A stretch of DNA of 33,638 bases from an uncultured Clostridia bacterium. Lineage in GTDB: Bacteria > Bacillota > Clostridia > Oscillospirales > CAG-272. Shown piece by piece: positions 22,166 to 30,374 of this stretch (position 1 is the stretch's first letter; each line of letters opens with the position of its first letter). The notes below the pieces were generated by a model that was given only the letters and a program-made list of their open reading frames with translations, searched no databases and was not told where the DNA came from. The stretch spans positions 1-33,638 of the forward strand of contig CAMJCC010000008.1 of NCBI GenBank assembly GCA_946404035.1, given 5' to 3'. The translations under genes and the position numbers were made by a program.

Positions 22166-24199
22166 TCAGTTCTCGACAAGTCGGTAGTAGATCGGCGCAG
22201 GGATTTCAACGCCGTCTTCAACCTCGAAGAGGACCTCTTCGGGATCTGCCACTTTTTCAACTCTCTGCACGAAGTCCTTGCCGCAGGTCACGTTGATGTC
22301 CGCGAGCACAATGTAGGCGGTCTTTTCCGGCATGGCTCTCGTTCTGTTGATATGGAACGCGATGACCGAAGCGTTTCCGTCCGTGTAGGTGATGCCGCCG
22401 TTGCCGTCGGCCTCAGCCAGGAAGAGGTTGTTTTCGATATTCTGCAGACCCTTGGTGCCGGTGGAAAGTTTGAACGCCGCGGTACCGTCGATATAGACGG
22501 TGACGGTCGCAACGTAGTCTGACGCATAGGTGCCGCCGGCAACGCCGGACTTCACTGCCGCCTCATCTTTCAGCGCCTGATGAACGCGGATCTGGATGCG
22601 GTGCCAGCCCCACTCGGGGTTATCCGGATCGGCGCCGCCGATATTCGGATAGTCGGAGTAGTTGGGATTGACGCCGCACATCGTCGCGGGAGTGGTCACT
22701 TCGGCGTCGGAGATAGGGGTCGAGAAGTTGCCCATCCACTCAAAGCCGCCGGCGTATTTACAGTCGCTGTAACCGATGTTGTTCGCAGGCGACCAGTACA
22801 GGATCGGTTCCGACCGGAAAAGGCGGGCGGTGATATAGGGGGCGTTGTTTGTGTCCTCATAGAGATCAAGCATCGTTTCGTTGAAGAGGACCGAGTACTC
22901 GATCAGGAGGTCGTTGCCCGTGGGATCCTCGTTGGTCGGATAAAAGTGCTTGTCGCCAAGAATATCCGCGAAAGCAACGCCCTCGGTCGCATAAGCCGAA
23001 CTGGTCGTATCGGTGCAGACCAGAACGGTCGGCTCGAACGTAAGCACTTCGTTTACCGGGTCGTGGCAGACCGTGCATTCGCCGGTCCGGGCGCCGGTCT
23101 GGTTGAACATCGTGACGGGGGTGGTCACGGTCCACTCCTCAACGACGTGACGGCTCGGATCCGCGTCGATGACCTCGATGGTCTCGGTGCAGATCGCGCC
23201 GCAGACCGTGCAGTGCTTGGACTTGTAACCGACTTCCGTGCAGTTCGGCTTCAGATCGATCGTATAGTTGTCTGCCGGAGTGTGCGGAAGTTTAGAGATC
23301 CTGGTTACAGACATAGGATCCTGTGCGTGGCACCTGGTGCAGTATCGGGATTGAGAACCGAAAGAGGAGCAGGTAGGTTTCGTGTCGACGACGACGTCGC
23401 CCCAAACGTGACTTGCCGGGATCTCGGTCACCGAAGTGGGATCCTTTGCGCCGCACCTGGTACAGTGATACGATTTAGAACCGGGGACGGTACAGGTCTG
23501 CTCTCTGTCGACCGTATATTCGGTCGACCAAGTATGTTCAGCCGTCCAGTTGGCTGTCACGGTTAGATCGCCCGTAACGGGCAGGGCAAGATCGACGTCC
23601 CATCCGGCGAAAGCGTGACACGTACGGGTTGGATCGACGGGCGGAACGATCACTCCGTCCTCTTCCACTTGTGCGGGGTCCACGGCGTTTCCGCCGGCGG
23701 TGTTAAAGGTAACGGTGTAAATCGGTCTGCGCCGGATCGAAACGAGATAAACCGAGATCGTTTCATCGTTTTTCGCCGAAACGATCAGATAAAACGTGTT
23801 GTCCCCTATCTCCAACGGAACGGTTTTCGTCAAACTGTGCTGAAGACCGAATTCGTCAAGGCAAACGGACCAAGTCGCGCCCTCGCTGACCGTGATCTTG
23901 TTCAAAAAAGAATACGACGCGGTCGCGTTTGGAACGGACAGGGACAACGTGTTTTCGTTGACCGTGAACCCCTCTGCGGAAACGAGTTTTGCTTCTTGGT
24001 TTTTCGGGATCGGATCGCTCTCCTCCGTATCGGTCGTTGCAGTCGTCGTGGTCGTCGCGGTCGTTGCGGTCGTCGTGTTCGTGGTCGCCGCGGCGTCGTT
24101 CCCGGGGGTGGGCGATGCGGTCTCGAATTCGCACGACGCAAACGCCAACGCGAGGAGCAGGAGCAAAAGAGCAAGGGCAAAAATGCGGATTTTTTTCAT
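22166..24199 (-). CDS. Secreted lipoprotein with Cys-pair repeats and Thr-rich linker
   Basis: This 677-residue protein has a signal peptide of about 22 residues with lipobox FASC (lipid Cys23). A Thr/Ala-rich low-complexity linker (about 38-58) follows, then a cadherin-like beta-sandwich segment (about 70-156) and an InlB/Flg_new-type repeat (about 160-218, YTVTFNTAGGNAVDP). Next are several cysteine units at about 234-379: C-x9-CTRC, C-x9-CTRC, C-x9-CTVC and a final CTVC, each with a preceding histidine-rich turn. The C-terminal 290 residues are unrecognised and may form a ligand-binding domain. The units resemble zinc-ribbon-like surface repeats of clostridia. The promoter at 24242-24270 carries a dyad, and the gene is single. 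It is anchored at the cell surface; function unknown. Confidence 0.85.
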   Translation of the reverse strand: MKKIRIFALALLLLLLALAFASCEFETASPTPGNDAAATTNTTTATTATTTTTATTDTEESDPIPKNQEAKLVSAEGFTVNENTLSLSVPNATASYSFLNKITVSEGATWSVCLDEFGLQHSLTKTVPLEIGDNTFYLIVSAKNDETISVYLVSIRRRPIYTVTFNTAGGNAVDPAQVEEDGVIVPPVDPTRTCHAFAGWDVDLALPVTGDLTVTANWTAEHTWSTEYTVDREQTCTVPGSKSYHCTRCGAKDPTSVTEIPASHVWGDVVVDTKPTCSSFGSQSRYCTRCHAQDPMSVTRISKLPHTPADNYTIDLKPNCTEVGYKSKHCTVCGAICTETIEVIDADPSRHVVEEWTVTTPVTMFNQTGARTGECTVCHDPVNEVLTFEPTVLVCTDTTSSAYATEGVAFADILGDKHFYPTNEDPTGNDLLIEYSVLFNETMLDLYEDTNNAPYITARLFRSEPILYWSPANNIGYSDCKYAGGFEWMGNFSTPISDAEVTTPATMCGVNPNYSDYPNIGGADPDNPEWGWHRIQIRVHQALKDEAAVKSGVAGGTYASDYVATVTVYIDGTAAFKLSTGTKGLQNIENNLFLAEADGNGGITYTDGNASVIAFHINRTRAMPEKTAYIVLADINVTCGKDFVQRVEKVADPEEVLFEVEDGVEIPAPIYYRLVEN

Positions 24200-24241
24200 C
24201 GGCTCGTCCTCTTTTGTGTTTGATGGGTCTCATACGTTTCC

Positions 24242-24276
24242 ATTATAATACATTCTTTGCATAAAATCAAGAATGT
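24242..24276 (-). promoter_or_regulatory. Lipoprotein promoter with an 8-bp dyad
   Basis: TTGATT (24265-24270), a 17-bp spacer and TATAAT (24242-24247). The perfect inverted repeat ACATTCTT...AAGAATGT (24250-24257 and 24269-24276) straddles the -35 and spacer, a position suited to a repressor. Confidence 0.8.
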
Positions 24277-24298
24277 TTTTCACGCGTGTGCCGACACG

Positions 24299-24325
24299 CA
24301 AAAAGCGCCTGTTTTCACAAGCGCT
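24299..24325 (-). terminator. Terminator of the TIM-barrel isomerase gene
   Basis: A 9-bp stem with one G-T pair (24304-24312 with 24317-24325) and a GAAA tetraloop on the minus strand are followed by TTTTGCG. It lies 19 bp after the stop. Confidence 0.8.
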
Positions 24326-24344
24326 CTTTGGGTTGTTCCTTGGA

Positions 24345-25313
24345 TCAAGCCCAGGAAATGGTCGAGGGCTTCGGATCCTTGATGATCGACTGTTTGAGGA
24401 ACTCGACCGCGTGGCGCAACCCCTCTTCCGGCGTCATCAAGCTGTCCTCGTGCTCGATGCTCATCACCTTGTCGTAGCCGACGAGGCGGAGCGCCGAGAT
24501 GATGTCGCGCCAGTAGTCCAGCCCGTTGCCGTAGCCGACCGAACGGAAGATCCAGGAGCGGTGGGCTTCGTCGCTGTAATGCTTGGTGTCCAGCACGCCG
24601 AACTTGGCGACGTTGTACTTATCGAGTTTGGTATCCTTGGCGTGGAAGTGGTAGATCGCGCCCTCCAGCGCCTTGATCGCGGCGACGGGGTCGATGCCCT
24701 GCCAGATCAGGTGCGAGGGATCGAAGTTGGCGCCGAGCGTCTCGCCGACCGCTTCGCGGATGCGGAGCATGGTCTCGGGGTTGTAGACGCAGAAGCCGGG
24801 GTGCATCTCGAACGCGATCTTGGTCACGCCGTGGTTTCTTGCGAACTCCGCGGTCTTCTTCCAGTAGGGGATCAGCACGTCGTTCCACTGGTAGTCAAGG
24901 ACGGAGAGGAAATCGTCCGGCCAGGCGCAGGTCGCCCAGTTCGGGGTCTTGTCCTCGGGAGAACCGCCGGGGCAGCCCGAGAAGGTAACGACGGTATCCA
25001 CGCCGAGTTTCTCGGCGAGCAGGACCGCGTCGATAAAGTCGTCGTGGAACGCCTTGGCGATCTTCTTGTCGGGGTGGACGGGGTTGCCGTGCGCCGACAG
25101 GTTGGAGAGTTCGATATGGTGACGGGCAAGCGTCGCCTTGAATTCGTCCAGCGCCTTCTTGTCGTTGAGCAGGACTTTCGGGTCGCAGTGCGCCTTGCCG
25201 GGATAACCGCCGCAGCCGATCTCCGCCGCCTCGATGCCGAGCGCCTCGAACTTGGTGAGCGCCTCTTCCAGCGACATTTTGCCGAACAGGTTGGTCAGAA
25301 CGCCGAGTTTCAT
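24345..25313 (-). CDS. Sugar phosphate isomerase/epimerase (xylose isomerase-like TIM barrel)
   Basis: This 322-residue protein has the AP-endonuclease-2/xylose-isomerase-like fold: MKLGVLTNLFG at the start, then GIEAAEIGCGGYPG. The divalent-metal ligands appear as the Glu of IAFEMHPGF, the Asp/His of GANFDPSHLIW, the His of YHFHAKDTK and the late Glu of MSIEHEDSL. Members epimerise or isomerise keto-sugars or inositol derivatives; the substrate is unknown. The ATG at 25313 follows AAAAAGGAGAATTATTCCT, with its own consensus promoter and terminator, so it is a single-gene transcript. It belongs to the group often beside Gfo/Idh/MocA enzymes, but the copy at 14530 is far away. Confidence 0.92.
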   Translation of the reverse strand: MKLGVLTNLFGKMSLEEALTKFEALGIEAAEIGCGGYPGKAHCDPKVLLNDKKALDEFKATLARHHIELSNLSAHGNPVHPDKKIAKAFHDDFIDAVLLAEKLGVDTVVTFSGCPGGSPEDKTPNWATCAWPDDFLSVLDYQWNDVLIPYWKKTAEFARNHGVTKIAFEMHPGFCVYNPETMLRIREAVGETLGANFDPSHLIWQGIDPVAAIKALEGAIYHFHAKDTKLDKYNVAKFGVLDTKHYSDEAHRSWIFRSVGYGNGLDYWRDIISALRLVGYDKVMSIEHEDSLMTPEEGLRHAVEFLKQSIIKDPKPSTISWA

Positions 25314-25348
25314 AGGAATAATTCTCCTTTTTATTGTTTTTCGCTTCT

Positions 25349-25377
25349 ATTATACCCGTTTGCCCGCCGATTTGCAA
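25349..25377 (-). promoter_or_regulatory. Promoter of the isomerase gene
   Basis: TTGCAA (25372-25377), a 17-bp spacer and TATAAT (25349-25354), 36 bp before the ATG. Confidence 0.82.
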
Positions 25378-25481
25378 GGGGGTCGCCATCCTTTTTTCTT
25401 TCTCGTACGCGTGCGCCCGCATAATCCCCGCCCCCGGGGGCATCCTATCCCTCGCCGGGACACGTACCGGCGGAGGTTTTT

Positions 25482-25886
25482 ATGGACGAATTGCGCGCCG
25501 ACGCGTCGGTCTTTTTATTCGGAGCGCTCGGCTACCCCGCGCTCGAGATCCTCTGGCGCGGATACACCCACCCGACGATGGCGCTGGCGGGAGGGCTCGG
25601 CGCCGTTCTGCTCGCCGGCATCAACCGGCGCCTTGCCCGCGGCTCTCTTTTCCTGCGGCTCCTTGCCTCGGGCGCGGCGATCACCCTGACCGAGCTGCTC
25701 TTCGGCGTGGTCTTCAACCTCGCCCTCGGGATGGAGGTCTGGGACTACTCGGACCTGCCCCTCTCCCTGCTCGGGCAGATCTGCCTCCCCTACGCGCTGC
25801 TCTGGTGTCTGCTCTCGCTGCCGTTCTGCCTGTTCTTTGCGCGCGCCGCGCGGCGGCGACGCGCCCCGTATACCGGACAGGAATAG
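25482..25886 (+). CDS. Small membrane protein, CmpB-type putative transporter
   Basis: This 134-residue protein has about four hydrophobic segments (near 8-20, 30-46, 57-78, 92-116). Motifs resemble the ABC_trans_CmpB (PF06541) family: YPALEILWRGYTHPTMALAGG, ITLTELLFGVVFN and WDYSDLPLSLLGQICL. The family is called a putative ABC-transporter type IV, but no ATPase or binding protein is beside it, so the transport role is unproven. The ATG at 25482 follows CGGAGGTTTTT. It stands alone, 80 bp before the nudix gene, which has its own promoter. Confidence 0.8.
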   Translation: MDELRADASVFLFGALGYPALEILWRGYTHPTMALAGGLGAVLLAGINRRLARGSLFLRLLASGAAITLTELLFGVVFNLALGMEVWDYSDLPLSLLGQICLPYALLWCLLSLPFCLFFARAARRRRAPYTGQE

Positions 25887-25909
25887 GGGCGGGACGACCT
25901 TTTTCGGTC

Positions 25910-25938
25910 TTGACAGCGCTCCCGCTTTGTGCTATACT
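25910..25938 (+). promoter_or_regulatory. Promoter of the nudix gene
   Basis: TTGACA (25910-25915), a 17-bp spacer and an extended -10, TGC then TATACT (25933-25938), 29 bp before the ATG at 25968. Confidence 0.87.
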
Positions 25939-25967
25939 CTTCGTGTATCAAGGTACGGGAGGGCGCT

Positions 25968-26567
25968 ATGAAGAACGCCGATGCGGACAAGCCAAACGGT
26001 CTGTTTCAGACCGACCCGGCGGAACTGACCGAGCGCAAACTCGAGAGCCGCCGCCTCTTCACGGGCGCGGTGTTCGATCTGGAGGTCGACCGCGTCGCGC
26101 TCCCGAACGGCAAACCCTCTACCCGCGAACTCATCCGGCACAAGGGCGCCGTCGCCGTCATCCCGGTCTTTCCCGACCATACCGTGGCCGTCGAGGAGCA
26201 GTACCGCTACGCCGTGGACAAGATCCTGATCGAGATCCCGGCGGGCAAACTCGACGCCCCCGACGAGGACCGTGAGGAGGCGGCGAAGCGCGAGCTCCGC
26301 GAGGAGACGGGGCTTATCGCCGGGAAACTGACCTGCCTCGGCGACTACTACGGCTCCCCCGCCATCGTCGACGAGCGCATCACGCTCTACCTCGCCACCG
26401 ATCTTTCCGAGGGCGAACGCGACCTGGACGACGACGAGTTCCTCTCGGTCCGCCGGGTCCCGCTCTCAGACCTTGCCGACGCGATGCTCGCGGGCAGGAT
26501 CACGGACGGGAAAACGCAGGCGGCGATCGGGCGCGTGTGCCTTATGGTCGAGCGCGGACTGCTTTGA
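25968..26567 (+). CDS. NUDIX hydrolase, ADP-ribose pyrophosphatase type
   Basis: This 199-residue protein has VAVEEQYRYAVDKILIEIPA leading into a Nudix box: GKLDAPDEDREEAAKREL followed by REETGL. One residue more than usual lies between the first Gly and the first Glu. This upstream context is typical of ADP-ribose pyrophosphatases, which cleave ADP-ribose to AMP and ribose 5-phosphate and clear free ADP-ribose. The start is the ATG at 25968, which follows GGGAGGGCGCT and lies just after the promoter; a longer reading from 25929 would begin inside the promoter and is rejected. The CvpA-like gene starts 40 bp downstream and may be co-transcribed. Confidence 0.92.
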   Translation: MKNADADKPNGLFQTDPAELTERKLESRRLFTGAVFDLEVDRVALPNGKPSTRELIRHKGAVAVIPVFPDHTVAVEEQYRYAVDKILIEIPAGKLDAPDEDREEAAKRELREETGLIAGKLTCLGDYYGSPAIVDERITLYLATDLSEGERDLDDDEFLSVRRVPLSDLADAMLAGRITDGKTQAAIGRVCLMVERGLL

Positions 26568-26606
26568 TCAAATCGATTTCCGAACGTTTTTACGGAGGTA
26601 CATAAT

Positions 26607-28184
26607 ATGGATATGATCCTGAACAACGGCCCCACGATCCTCCTGATCCTGGCGGGCGTCCTGATCGTGATCGGGGCTCTGCTCGGTCTGCTTCGCGGGT
26701 TCAAGCGGGCGTTCATCCGGTTTCTGACCGTTCTGGTCGCGTTCTTCGGTTCTCTCTTCGCCTGCAAGTATTTCCTCTCGAACACCGAAAAGGTGCTGAA
26801 CCACCCTTGGACGCAAAAACTGCTGGTCATGATGAAGGTCACGTTCCTCGACCAGCTGAAGGAGCAGGTCCCCGACGCCTACGATCTTCTGATCGGGCTG
26901 CCGGTGGCGATCCTCTCCCCCATCTTCTTCACGCTCCTGTTCCTTGTCGCCGCGTTCGTGCTTGAGATCGTGTCGATGATCATCGGCTTCTTTGCCGGTC
27001 CGAAGCACAGCTTCCATCTGCTCGGCGGCGTGATCGGCGCGGTACAGGGCGCCGTCTTCACCGTGGCGATCATGGTCCCGCTCTGCGGTCTTCTCACCAA
27101 CGCGGTCTCGGCGATCGACACCATCGAGGAGGAGAAGAACGAAAACTACAACGTCGCGGCGATCGAGCAACTCTCCGACTACAAGCAGCAAATGATCGCC
27201 ATCACCGACGCGCCGATCTACCAACTGGTGGACAAGTACGCCGGCACCCCGATCTGCTCCTCCCTGATGCGCTACACCGTCGACGGCAAAGAGGTCAATA
27301 TCAAGGAAGAGACCGACAACGTCGCGCGGCTCTACGCGCATATCTTCCCGCTGATGGGCACCGAGCTGAAGAACTATAAGCAGGATCAGGTCCAGGCGCT
27401 CGGAAACGTCGTGGGCGACCTCGACCGCTCCGAACTCTTCCCGCTCCTGATCACCAAGGTGCTGAACGCCGCGGGCAACGGCTGGCTGGGTCCGAATAAC
27501 GAGGGCGGCGGCACTTTCCTCTCGATCAAAGCGCCCCAGACCGACAGCAAGTTTGACGACGTTCTGATCGAACTCTTCAAGGTCATGGCGACCACCAGTT
27601 CCGATCCGGTCAGCGACGAGCCGAACGCCAAGAAAGTCATCGCGGCGGACCTGCAGACTATGGTCGACCTGTTCGATATCCTGGAAAAGCACGGCATCTT
27701 CCCGATCATCGACGACTCCGACGCCCTGCAGACCAAACTGGCGACCGACCCGACCCTGTTCCCCGAGATCCGCACCAAGCTGAGATCCAACGAACGGTTC
27801 AAGCCGGTCTGCGACGCGATGGAACGCGCGGTGATCTCGTCGGTCGTGTCGATCCCCGAACAGGGCTCGCCCCAGTACGCGGAATTCCACGATATGACCG
27901 AGGACGTCGCGAACGCCCTGAACGGTCTTTCCGACGAACAGCGGCAGGCGTTCTTCGACGATCCGACCCAGTTGCTCGAGGGCACGGCGTACGCCGATCA
28001 GCTCCATACGGCGCTCCAGAACTACGACGTCAACAGCGGTATGGTGGAACTCTCGAAAGAACTGCTCTCCGACATTCTGAACGACGGCTTCGGCGAAAAG
28101 CTGAAGAACGGCGAGGACGTCACGGCGGACGACGTCGAAACGTTCCTGCGCGACTACACGTCAAACTCTCTCGGGACCGATTGA
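26607..28184 (+). CDS. CvpA-like membrane protein with a long C-terminal domain
   Basis: This 525-residue protein has four membrane helices at about 8-29, 35-56, 97-128 and 138-165. The first part (GVLIVIGALLGLLRGFKRAF) resembles CvpA/colicin-V-production-type proteins, which are about 160 residues long. About 355 extra residues follow (170-525), mainly helical and acidic, without recognisable motifs. The C-terminal domain is likely on one side of the membrane as a single folded unit. The ATG at 26607 follows TACGGAGGTACATAAT. It may be co-transcribed with the nudix gene and is followed by an 11-bp-stem terminator. Function unknown. Confidence 0.75.
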   Translation: MDMILNNGPTILLILAGVLIVIGALLGLLRGFKRAFIRFLTVLVAFFGSLFACKYFLSNTEKVLNHPWTQKLLVMMKVTFLDQLKEQVPDAYDLLIGLPVAILSPIFFTLLFLVAAFVLEIVSMIIGFFAGPKHSFHLLGGVIGAVQGAVFTVAIMVPLCGLLTNAVSAIDTIEEEKNENYNVAAIEQLSDYKQQMIAITDAPIYQLVDKYAGTPICSSLMRYTVDGKEVNIKEETDNVARLYAHIFPLMGTELKNYKQDQVQALGNVVGDLDRSELFPLLITKVLNAAGNGWLGPNNEGGGTFLSIKAPQTDSKFDDVLIELFKVMATTSSDPVSDEPNAKKVIAADLQTMVDLFDILEKHGIFPIIDDSDALQTKLATDPTLFPEIRTKLRSNERFKPVCDAMERAVISSVVSIPEQGSPQYAEFHDMTEDVANALNGLSDEQRQAFFDDPTQLLEGTAYADQLHTALQNYDVNSGMVELSKELLSDILNDGFGEKLKNGEDVTADDVETFLRDYTSNSLGTD

Positions 28185-28206
28185 TCCATTCGCAAACCGT
28201 TCCGCG

Positions 28207-28239
28207 GCGGGCGCCCCTTTCCCGGGGCGCCCGCTTTTT
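28207..28239 (+). terminator. Terminator after the CvpA-like gene
   Basis: An 11-bp perfect stem, GCGGGCGCCCC (28207-28217 with 28224-28234), is followed by TTTTT; 22 bp after the stop. Confidence 0.92.
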
Positions 28240-28321
28240 ATGCAAAATCTCGGTTTCGGCGAATTCGACAACTATATATGGACGAAAAGCGGAAGAAAGC
28301 AACAACCTGTGGCAAAACCGC

Positions 28322-28350
28322 TTGACACCGGGCGAGAAAAACTGTATAAT
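28322..28350 (+). promoter_or_regulatory. Promoter of the topoisomerase operon, full consensus
   Basis: TTGACA (28322-28327), a 17-bp spacer and TATAAT (28345-28350), 47 bp before the ATG at 28398. A GGGAGGGG ribosome site is present. Confidence 0.92.
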
Positions 28351-28397
28351 AATATCTTGGAACAAAATCCGGTAAAAACGGGAGGGGACTGGGCTTC

Positions 28398-30371
28398 ATG
28401 GCAAAAAACGAATACAATGCAAGTTCCATCACGGTACTTGAGGGTCTGGAACCGGTCAGACGGCGCCCGGGCATGTACATCGGGGACACCGACGTCAGGG
28501 GATTGCATCACATGGTCTGGGAGATCGTCGACAACGCGGTCGACGAGGCGGCGAACGGATACGCCGATAAGATAGACGTGACGATCCACCAGGACGGATC
28601 GCTGACCGTCACCGACAACGGGCGCGGGATGCCGGTCGACATCCACCCGGGACAGCAGGTGCCGGGCGTGGAACTGATCTTTACCAAACTGCACGCGGGC
28701 GGAAAGTTTGACGGAAAGAGCTATTCCTACGCGGGCGGTCTTCACGGCGTGGGCGCGTCTGTCGTCAACGCCCTGTCGCGTTGGCTTGTCGCCGAGGTGA
28801 TCCGCGACGGCAAACGCTACCGCATCGAGTTCGAGAGCCCCGAGGACGAGGAGGGGAACGTCCGCTCCGGGGTCATCAAGCGCAAACTCCGCACCGTCGG
28901 CCGCGACGTGCCGGGACACGGCTCCTCGGTCACGTTCATGCCCGACGACCGGGTCTTCAACACCGTGCGCTTCGATTTCAACACCATCCAGAACAAGCTC
29001 CGCGAACTGGCGTTTCTGAACGCGGGGCTGACCATGACGTTCAAGGACGAACGCAAGACCGACGGCGAGAACTTCTTCGTCTACAGCTACAAGAACGGGT
29101 TGATCGACTATATGAAGTTCTTCCACCAGGGGAAGAAGGTCCTCTACGAGGAGCCCATCCTGATCTCCGGGGAGAGCGAGGGCATCCGGCTGACGGCGGC
29201 GATCCAGCACACCGACGGCTACAACGAGACCATCCTCTCCTACGTCAACAACATCCGCACCACCGAGGGCGGCACGCACGAGACCGGTTTCAAGACCGCC
29301 CTGACCAAGGTCTTCAACACCGCGGCGCGCGAACTCGGCGTGCTGAGGGACAAGGACGACAACTATATCGGCGAGGATCTTCGCGAGGGGATCACCGTCA
29401 TCCTGTTGGTCAAGATGAAAGAGGCGCAGTTCGAGGGACAGACCAAGACCAAACTGGGCAATATCTCGGCGCGCACGGCGGTCGAGACCATCGTGACCGA
29501 ACAGCTCGGGCGCTACACGCAGAACCGCAGTAACCAGACCGTCGTCAAGGCGGCGCTCGAAAAAGCCAAAGCCGCGCGCGGCGTGCGCGAGGCGACCAAA
29601 AAAGCGAACGACCTCGCCCGCCAGAAGAACAGTCTGGAGGTCACGGCGCTGGTCGGCAAGTTCGCCGCCAGCATCGGGCGCGACTTCTCGAAAAACGAGA
29701 TGTTCATCGTCGAGGGCGACAGTGCGGGCGGCTCGGCAAAACAGGGGCGCGACCGGAACTTCCAGGCGATCCTTCCCCTGCGCGGCAAGCCGGTCAACAG
29801 CGAGAAACGCCGCCTCGAAGCCCTGCTCGCAAACGAGGAGATCCGCTCGATCATCACCGCCCTCGGGACCGGGGTCGGGCGCGATTTCAACATCGCCAAC
29901 CTCCGCTACGACAAGGTGATCATCCTGGCGGACGCGGACCAGGACGGCGCGCACATCCGGGCGCTGCTCCTGACTTTCTTCTACCGCTATATGCAGGAAT
30001 TGATCCTCGAGGGTCACGTCTATATCGGGATGCCGCCGCTCTACCGCATCGAGCGCAAGTCCGACGGCAAGGTCTGGTTCGCCTACGACGACGCCGAGTG
30101 CGAGAAGATCACCGCTCAATTTGAAAAGAGTTCCGCGTATACAATCTCCCGCTACAAGGGGCTTGGCGAAATGAACCCCGAACTGCTCTGGGAGACCACG
30201 ATGAACCCCGCGCACCGGACGCTGATCCGCGTCGGGATCGAGGACGCGGCGGAGGCGGAGAATATGGTGACCATCCTGATGGGCGACGACGCCGCCCGTC
30301 GGCAGGACTATATCTTCGCGCACGCCGACTTCAACAAAGTGGACACGTTTGCCAAGAAAGTGAGGGTGTAA
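28398..30371 (+). CDS. parE: Type IIA topoisomerase subunit B (ParE/GyrB)
   Basis: This 657-residue protein is complete. The GHKL ATPase domain has EIVDNAVDEA, DNGRGMPVD and GGLHGVGASVVNAL. The transducer domain is next, then the TOPRIM domain with EGDSAGGSAKQGRDRNFQAI (about 437-456), LRGKPVNSEK and the DxD metal motif ILADADQDGAHIRAL near residue 513. The C-terminal block is YKGLGEMNPELLWETTM. It hydrolyses ATP and drives strand passage with the A subunit encoded 3 bp downstream. I call it ParE/ParC because the partner lacks a GyrA box, but a gyrase role is not excluded. The ATG at 28398 follows GGGAGGGGACTGGGCTTC. Confidence 0.93.
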   Translation: MAKNEYNASSITVLEGLEPVRRRPGMYIGDTDVRGLHHMVWEIVDNAVDEAANGYADKIDVTIHQDGSLTVTDNGRGMPVDIHPGQQVPGVELIFTKLHAGGKFDGKSYSYAGGLHGVGASVVNALSRWLVAEVIRDGKRYRIEFESPEDEEGNVRSGVIKRKLRTVGRDVPGHGSSVTFMPDDRVFNTVRFDFNTIQNKLRELAFLNAGLTMTFKDERKTDGENFFVYSYKNGLIDYMKFFHQGKKVLYEEPILISGESEGIRLTAAIQHTDGYNETILSYVNNIRTTEGGTHETGFKTALTKVFNTAARELGVLRDKDDNYIGEDLREGITVILLVKMKEAQFEGQTKTKLGNISARTAVETIVTEQLGRYTQNRSNQTVVKAALEKAKAARGVREATKKANDLARQKNSLEVTALVGKFAASIGRDFSKNEMFIVEGDSAGGSAKQGRDRNFQAILPLRGKPVNSEKRRLEALLANEEIRSIITALGTGVGRDFNIANLRYDKVIILADADQDGAHIRALLLTFFYRYMQELILEGHVYIGMPPLYRIERKSDGKVWFAYDDAECEKITAQFEKSSAYTISRYKGLGEMNPELLWETTMNPAHRTLIRVGIEDAAEAENMVTILMGDDAARRQDYIFAHADFNKVDTFAKKVRV

Positions 30372-30374
30372 GAG

